A stretch of DNA of 64,000 bases from an uncultured Phascolarctobacterium sp. (GTDB lineage: Bacteria > Bacillota > Negativicutes > Acidaminococcales > Acidaminococcaceae): contig NZ_CAADXO010000005.1 in assembly GCF_900753045.1 (NCBI RefSeq), forward strand, positions 1 to 64,000, in the 5' to 3' direction. The notes beneath the pieces are model-generated. The model saw nothing but the letters and a program-made list of their open reading frames with translations, did no database searches and was not told the origin of the DNA. Positions 63,104 to 64,000 of this stretch are shown here, in pieces. The position numbers and the translations under genes are program-made. Each line of letters begins with the position of its first letter. Position 1 is the stretch's first letter.

Positions 63104-64000
63104 GTGAAGGTAAACCATAATAACAAATCTTTGGCAAAAAAAGTGTTGCTTTCAGTTGTGGCAGCAGGCGTAATGACTGGCTTCGTGATGAATGCGGAAG
63201 CAGCTGAGGGAAAATTTTTGGGAAATCAAGCTTTTAATGAAACAAATGTAAATTATGAGAAGGTAAATGCATCAGGTGAAGCTAATGTTACTTTAACAGA
63301 TGGTGTTGTAACTGGACTCAAAGAAAGTCGTTTTGATCCTGATGATCCTGAAGATGCTGGCAGAACTCATGCTGATGTTGCTACCGAAATTAGAGATTCA
63401 GGTACTCGTGTGGAAGCAAATAATATAGCTTTTACCGGTGAAGTAAGCGCTGTTGAAGGTAGTACTGTTATTATTAATGGTGGTAGTGTAACGGCTGGTA
63501 ATGCTTATTATGATGCAGCGCATGGTAATAAAGTAGAAAAACTGGCTACTGAAATTGGTGCGCATGATGGTTCTACAATTGAACTTAATAATGTAAAAAT
63601 TAATTCTAATCTCGGCGCTTTTGATGGCGGTGTTGTTACTGTTAAAGGTTCCGATGTGAATGCAGCGTTTGCTATTTATGCTGAAGGCAAGGGTACGATT
63701 AATCTGATTAGCACTGATGGCAAAGCAACCTATACTGTTGGTGAAGACGGTGTTGAAGCTGCTGACGGTGGCGTTATCAATATTAATGGTGGTACATTAC
63801 ATACTACCAATATTAGTGTAGAAGGTAACGGGAGCAAGTTCGTTACCGATGGCAGTGTTGAAGCGAAAAAGATTGAAGCTATCTCTAATGCAAGTGTAAT
63901 TTTAAATGGTGGCGGCAAAGTTACAGGCTATCAATATGATGATGGAAATACAGTAGCTGCAACAGTAAAGGGCAACTCTACTCTGACAGCAACGAATGTT
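63104..64000 (+). CDS. Autotransporter-like surface protein, N-terminal part (partial)
   Basis: Open from the GTG at 63104 to the window end with no stop (299 codons). A signal peptide covers about residues 1-35 (SLAKKVLLSVVAAGVMTGF, cut in AEA-AEG). The rest is a Gly/Asn/Val/Thr-rich array of short beta strands (repeated GGxVTV, GGVININGG, VKGNSTLTATN), the look of a right-handed beta-helix passenger of type V secretion or an adhesin. The RBS is AGAAAGGG; GTG 63098 is possible. Only the N-terminal part is visible, so a barrel domain cannot be confirmed. Confidence 0.75.
   Translation, partial: MKVNHNNKSLAKKVLLSVVAAGVMTGFVMNAEAAEGKFLGNQAFNETNVNYEKVNASGEANVTLTDGVVTGLKESRFDPDDPEDAGRTHADVATEIRDSGTRVEANNIAFTGEVSAVEGSTVIINGGSVTAGNAYYDAAHGNKVEKLATEIGAHDGSTIELNNVKINSNLGAFDGGVVTVKGSDVNAAFAIYAEGKGTINLISTDGKATYTVGEDGVEAADGGVININGGTLHTTNISVEGNGSKFVTDGSVEAKKIEAISNASVILNGGGKVTGYQYDDGNTVAATVKGNSTLTATNV

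Overview
The window looks like the chromosome of an anaerobic, diderm Firmicute of the class Negativicutes; an Acidaminococcaceae-like gut organism such as Phascolarctobacterium is my inference, not proven. Firmicute traits are a zinc-type S14, the yacL-ispD-ispF-gltX-cysS-mrnC-thyX-rlmB-yacP-sigH gene order, a Prp protease beside an N-terminally extended L27, and AGGAGG ribosome binding sites. An outer membrane is implied by a TonB-dependent receptor whose barrel ends in Phe and by an autotransporter-like surface protein. Anaerobic life is implied by NrdD/NrdG, a flavodoxin-ferredoxin fusion and an iron-type alcohol dehydrogenase.

Layout. 1-14760: end of tuf, then the S10-spc-alpha cluster from rpsJ to rplQ, closed by a strong terminator. 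14761-18440: FAH-family enzyme, DUF1508 protein, and two reverse-strand phosphatase genes. 18600-28320: carD behind two tandem promoters, then the yacL-to-sigH housekeeping block. 28330-34840: BrxF-like P-loop protein, pfkA, uppP, tRNA-Thr, a candidate reverse-strand small RNA, a dicarboxylate/amino acid symporter and guaA. 34846-40355: an AT-rich accessory island made of an ORF-deleted group II intron, an XRE controller, a PaeR7I/XhoI-like restriction enzyme, its methyltransferase and a PHP-SMC-like ATPase resembling Ppl/TrlF defence proteins. 40506-50180: EFR1-type ferredoxin, rng, rplU-prp-rpmA behind an L21 leader, alcohol dehydrogenase, EamA transporter, nrdD-nrdG and an HD-GYP protein. 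50304-50522: probable 6S RNA. 50681-53753: polar amino acid ABC transporter with two tandem binding proteins. 53950-60270: corrinoid/metal-chelate uptake locus with a cobalamin riboswitch, a small secreted protein, a TonB receptor and an ABC importer. 60617-64000: gamma-glutamyltransferase, a small Cys-motif protein and the start of a surface protein.

The most notable signal is a promoter module that occurs twice, at 54005-54032 and 62941-62969. In each, a run of 8 or 9 G fills the spacer between a -35-like TTG(A/T)CG and a perfect TATAAT, and an inverted repeat abuts the -35. One drives the cobalamin/TonB locus and the other the surface-protein gene. This is the architecture expected of slipped-strand phase variation of outer-surface genes, and in the first case it sits on top of a cobalamin riboswitch. 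Other candidates are a rod-like 80-nt RNA with its own promoter and terminator (31268-31384, reverse strand), a promoter-terminator leader upstream of the alcohol dehydrogenase (45225-45346, reverse strand), and a promoter followed at once by a terminator upstream of ggt.
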